From DAISJI01 sp964559835 (GTDB lineage Bacteria > Acidobacteriota > Terriglobia > Terriglobales > Acidobacteriaceae), in the NCBI GenBank assembly GCA_964559835.1, contig CAZLJE010000010.1, forward strand, positions 84,717 through 148,716: 64,000 nt of DNA, read 5' to 3'. The notes under the pieces are model-generated. The model ran no database searches. It was not told where the DNA came from and was given only the letters and a program-made list of their open reading frames with translations. Both the position numbers and the translations under genes were made by a program. Below, piece after piece: positions 61,575 to 64,000 of the stretch (its first letter is position 1; the number at the start of each line of letters is the position of its first letter).

Positions 61575-61640
61575 AGGGGCGCGGGGCGCGGCACGCGGGG
61601 CGAGGGGGCTGGGGCGCGGGGCGCGGGGCGCGGCACATGG
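61575..61640. repeat. GGGGCGC heptamer tandem repeat
   Basis: A G-rich block made mostly of the word GGGGCGC with variants (GCGGCAC, GAGGGGGCT), between the aldehyde dehydrogenase start (61536) and the nucleotidyltransferase stop (61656). It is the reverse complement of the word at 43933-43986. On the minus strand it lies in the leader of the dehydrogenase gene. Confidence 0.85.
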
Positions 61641-61655
61641 CTGAAGCACTTGTCA

Positions 61656-62477
61656 CTAACGAGCTACGTCGAGATTGCGCCAATGGGATAGATACGCGGA
61701 AGCGATCAGCTTCGAGATATGCGAGGCGTCGACTTCTTCGGGCAGCGTGCTTGATGGCAGAAGTGACTCGCATTCGATCGCGAGTTCGCGTCCGGCGGCG
61801 AAGACTTCTTCCTGGGTGTACTTGCCGCTGCGGATGTCGATCAGGTACTGTCGCTCCGGTTGTGGGCGCGGAAGGGTCAGGTAATGGTCCTTCAGGAGTT
61901 CACGGCATTCGTAGAGCAAACGGATGTAGTGCATGGCGAACTTGGTGTCGAATCCGAACTTCTCGATCAGGTCGGGACGTTGGCCGTGCCGGCCCATACC
62001 GCGCTCGCCGGTGAGCCGCATCCTCTGTGAGTTCGCGAAGCCCAGATACTGCTGCGCCGCCTTTTTCGACAGCAGAGACTCCCGGTGCCGCAGGATGTGA
62101 GTGTTCCAAGTGTCGAAGCTCGGATGTTCGTTCCGCGCGTAGAGGAAATGGACGATGGCAGGGTTGCCCTTCATCATCAGCTCGCCCCAGCGGTGGAGCG
62201 AGTACATGGTCACGTCGACGTCGTTGGCCGTGTTCTTTTCGCGATCGGAACCGCTCGACCAGACGAAATGCTCGAGTGCCTTGATGCCGAGGATGCGCTC
62301 CGGCGGTTCGATGTAGCAGCCGTAGATGTCGAGATCGTCGTAGCCTTCGACCTTGGCGCCGCGAAGCTGCGAGCCGCCGATGAAGAGATGGATGATGCAT
62401 TCGGGAGCGAGGGGAAAACCGGCGGAGAGGACGTTGTCGAGGAGCGGCGAGCGTCCGGCGACAGCTTCGGTCATCAC
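61656..62477 (-). CDS. RlaP-like nucleotidyltransferase
   Basis: 273 residues. The N-terminal part carries a polymerase-beta-type nucleotidyltransferase motif: FIGGSQLRGAKVEGYDDLDI, i.e. GS followed by D-x-D. Next come the conserved KALEHFVWSSGSDREKNTA, DVDVTMYSLHRWGELMMKGN and YARNEHPSF, then a helical C-terminal part with YIRLLYECRELLKDHYLTLP. In layout it fits the RlaP-type family linked to RNA repair. Its start overlaps the hepT stop by four bases, so it belongs to the same operon as mntA-hepT. Confidence 0.85.
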   Translation of the reverse strand: MMTEAVAGRSPLLDNVLSAGFPLAPECIIHLFIGGSQLRGAKVEGYDDLDIYGCYIEPPERILGIKALEHFVWSSGSDREKNTANDVDVTMYSLHRWGELMMKGNPAIVHFLYARNEHPSFDTWNTHILRHRESLLSKKAAQQYLGFANSQRMRLTGERGMGRHGQRPDLIEKFGFDTKFAMHYIRLLYECRELLKDHYLTLPRPQPERQYLIDIRSGKYTQEEVFAAGRELAIECESLLPSSTLPEEVDASHISKLIASAYLSHWRNLDVAR

Positions 62478-62808
62478 GAGAGGAGTTTGTCGATTTCCGC
62501 GATGAGCTTAGACAGATCCTCGGCCACGATCTGCCAAACAGCGCGCGCGTCTATATCGGAGTAGCCTTGTACAAGGCGGTTTCGAAATCCAACAATCTGC
62601 GCGAAGTCGGTCAGGCTCTCGGCCGTGTACGAATCTATTTTCGCTAATTGCACCAAGGCCTCGCCGATGACCATGAACTTGCGTTCGATTGCGGCTTGGA
62701 GCACTGGATCGCGAACGTAATCATCAATATTCTTACCGGATGTGAAGCTCTCGATATCGCGCGCTGCCGTAAGCGCATCGAAAGGTACTTCTTAGCTTTA
62801 AGCTGCAT
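62474..62808 (-). pseudogene. hepT: HepT-like HEPN toxin, frameshifted and lacking catalytic His
   Basis: The ATG at 62808 overlaps the mntA stop and starts MQLKAKKYL. About position 62782 one base is missing (CTTTCGAT instead of CTTTTCGAT), after which the true frame continues FDALTAARDIESFTSGKNID, DYVRDPVLQAAIERKF, to IGEALVQL and the end at 62474. Total length of 335 bases equals an intact 336-base gene minus one. The RNase motif R-x4-H-x-Y reads RNRLVQGY, so the catalytic His is Gln while the Tyr is kept. The toxin should be inactive even if the frameshift were a sequencing error. Confidence 0.8.
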
Positions 62809-63103
62809 ACAAGAGCTTCCTGGTCGATTCGAGTTCTTCGCGAAAGTAGGGATTTCGAATGGTGGATTCGACGACGAGGTCAACCTTGCGACCGAAGAGA
62901 TCCTCGAGGGCGAAAAGCAATTCCCAGAACTCCCTTCCGAACTGTTCAGGCGGCATTTCCTTGAATGTCACGACGAAGTCCAAGTCGCTTTCGTTGTTGA
63001 AGTTGCCGTTTGCCGCGGAGCCAAAGAGGTCAAGGCGGGCTACATGGTATCGCTCGCAAAGCGCGCGCAACTCCCGCTCCCGGTCTTTGATCAGGTTGAC
63101 CAT
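62798..63103 (-). CDS. mntA: MntA-like nucleotidyltransferase antitoxin
   Basis: 101 residues. Minimal nucleotidyltransferase: RYHVARLDLFGSAANGNFNN then ESDLDFVV contains GS...D-x-D with both Asp, and VDLVVESTIRNPYFREELE ends the domain. In MntA-HepT systems this protein AMPylates the HEPN toxin at its conserved Tyr. The adjacent hepT is damaged. The ATG of hepT lies inside the last codons of this gene. Confidence 0.9.
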   Translation of the reverse strand: MVNLIKDRERELRALCERYHVARLDLFGSAANGNFNNESDLDFVVTFKEMPPEQFGREFWELLFALEDLFGRKVDLVVESTIRNPYFREELESTRKLLYAA

Positions 63104-63138
63104 GTGCCCAGTTTAGCCCGAGTTACTTGTAAGCCAAA

Positions 63139-63328
63139 GGCCGCCAGAATCCGAGGCTGTTACGAAACTCGTGCCGTCCCTGACGGGACTCGACAAATTT
63201 CCACTTTACCCGTCCCGGGACATACGTCCCGGGCTATGAAACTTGCGCGCCTGCGGCGCTAGACAGGGCTTTTGCTCACACGACCCGTTCGATTGTGAGT
63301 TTCGTAACAGCCTCGAATCCTGGCCGCC
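63139..63328. repeat. 190-base element with 32-base inverted ends
   Basis: The ends 63139-63170 and 63297-63328 are inverted copies, 29 of 32 positions identical (core GAGGCTGTTACGAAACTC). Inside are further dyads, GTCCC-tgac-GGGAC (63176-63189) and CGTCCCGGGACATACGTCCC (about 63210-63229). No coding capacity. The layout resembles a MITE or compound REP element. Confidence 0.8.
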
Positions 63329-63346
63329 ATGAGCCTTGCGCCGGTT

Positions 63347-64000
63347 TTACTCCGGCCGGTCGATCTGCGCGCGCTGGAGCTTGTCGCTGTAATCGACGTA
63401 GACCGACTTCCACTCGGTGTAGAAGTCGATGGCGCCGATCCCGCCTTCGCGGTGTCCGTTGCCCGTCTGCTTGGTGCCGCCGAAGGGCAGGTGGACCTCG
63501 GCGCCGATGGTCGGAGCGTTGATGTAGGTGATGCCGGCATAGAGGTCGCGCATGGCGGTGAAGGCCAGGTTCACGTCCCTGGTATAGATCGCCGACGACA
63601 ACCCGTAGCAGGTATCGTTCGCCATCTCGATGGCATGTTCGGCGTTCTCGCACGCGCTGACCGACACGACCGGTCCGAAGATCTCTTCCTGGAAGATGCG
63701 CATCTTCGGATCGACGTCGGCGAACACGGTGGGCTCGAGGAACCAGCCGTACTTGTAATCGCCCTGGTCGAACCGGTTACCGCCGCACATGAGCCGGGCG
63801 CCTTCGTTCTTGCCGATCTCGATGTAGTTCAGGTCGGTCTCCAACTGCGCCTTGTTGACCGCGGGACCCATCTCGACGGTCTCATCGAGGCCGTTGCCGA
63901 CTTTCAGCTTCTTTGCCCGAGTGACGAGCATCTCGAGGAATTGGTGATAGACGCCCTTCTGCACGATGATGCGGCTGGTGGCGGTGCAGCGCTGTCCGGT
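63347..64000 (-). CDS. Aldehyde dehydrogenase, C-terminal part (gene continues beyond window)
   Basis: 218 codons are visible. The window ends just inside the catalytic Cys motif (TGQRCTATSRIIVQKGVY). It is a paralogue of the enzyme at 60007: the last 60 residues differ in only a handful of positions (GITYINAPTIGAEVHLPFGG, GHREGGIGAIDFYTEWKSVY, then KLQRAQIDRPE). An internal GTG codon near 63964 is not the start. The missing N-terminus, including the catalytic Glu, lies to the right of the window. Confidence 0.93.
   Translation of the reverse strand, partial: TGQRCTATSRIIVQKGVYHQFLEMLVTRAKKLKVGNGLDETVEMGPAVNKAQLETDLNYIEIGKNEGARLMCGGNRFDQGDYKYGWFLEPTVFADVDPKMRIFQEEIFGPVVSVSACENAEHAIEMANDTCYGLSSAIYTRDVNLAFTAMRDLYAGITYINAPTIGAEVHLPFGGTKQTGNGHREGGIGAIDFYTEWKSVYVDYSDKLQRAQIDRPE

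Noticed and set aside
1..64000. CRISPR arrays
   Set aside because: The repeats seen are adjacent short words or hairpins, without regularly spaced unique spacers of 30-40 bases, and no cas gene is present.

Overview
The window looks like a chromosomal contig from a soil-type Acidobacteriota (Koribacter/Terriglobia-like). This is inferred from gene content: two Oar-type TonB-dependent proteins with an N-terminal carboxypeptidase-regulatory-like domain, a tandem of TPR and FG-GAP/ASPIC-UnbV (CRTAC1) proteins, a multihaem-cytochrome/Rieske/cytochrome b cluster, a kdp operon next to a porin, an ECF42-type sigma factor with its DGPF proteins, high third-position GC, and many intergenic blocks made of tandem 7-9 bp words. 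No ribosomal RNA, CRISPR array or intact prophage was seen.

Layout. 1-8 kb (+): a TPR/CRTAC1 run, an outer-membrane barrel gene interrupted by TGA at the signal-peptide junction, and a TlpA-like thioredoxin; then a decayed DUF6527-like gene and a lone tRNA 3' end. 9-10.8 kb (-): a cytochrome b561/molybdopterin oxidoreductase fusion. 11.4-26 kb: a divergent catabolic locus, with GntR-hyuA-hyuB (5-oxoprolinase/hydantoinase type) on the minus strand and a TonB-type receptor, a DUF2891 protein, a giant M14 peptidase and an MFS carrier on the plus strand; a near-consensus sigma-70 promoter lies in the shared intergenic region. 26.7-30.6 kb (-): a second TonB-type protein. 31-41 kb: tRNA-Asp, a divergent MarR/YceI pair, two response regulators lacking the phosphoacceptor Asp, a dihaem cytochrome c with a probable lipoprotein, a DUF4136 protein, and several gene remnants.

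41-44 kb (-): porin, kdpC and only the last part of kdpB, which abuts the tail of a histidine kinase gene in the opposite orientation: a broken kdp operon. 44-52 kb (+): NtrB/NtrC-like pair, tetrahaem cytochrome, small membrane protein, monohaem cytochrome, Rieske, cytochrome b and nonahaem cytochrome. This reads as a sigma-54-controlled alternative bc-type electron-transfer module. 52.5 kb: AlkB-like dioxygenase. 53.7-57.9 kb (-): two dihydrofolate-reductase-like proteins, three DGPF (YCII-related) proteins and an ECF42-type sigma factor, with two matching TGTCGA-N16-CGAC promoters. 58-64 kb: aminotransferase, DinB-like protein, and two paralogous aldehyde dehydrogenases flanking three nucleotidyltransferase/HEPN genes, including a frameshifted hepT.

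The most unusual signals are the repeat blocks. Three hairpins are built from four GTATTCC heptamers per arm, each just upstream of or inside the start of a gene, and other blocks have the same design with different words. The catabolic locus, the ECF42 regulon and the kdp rearrangement are the other main points.
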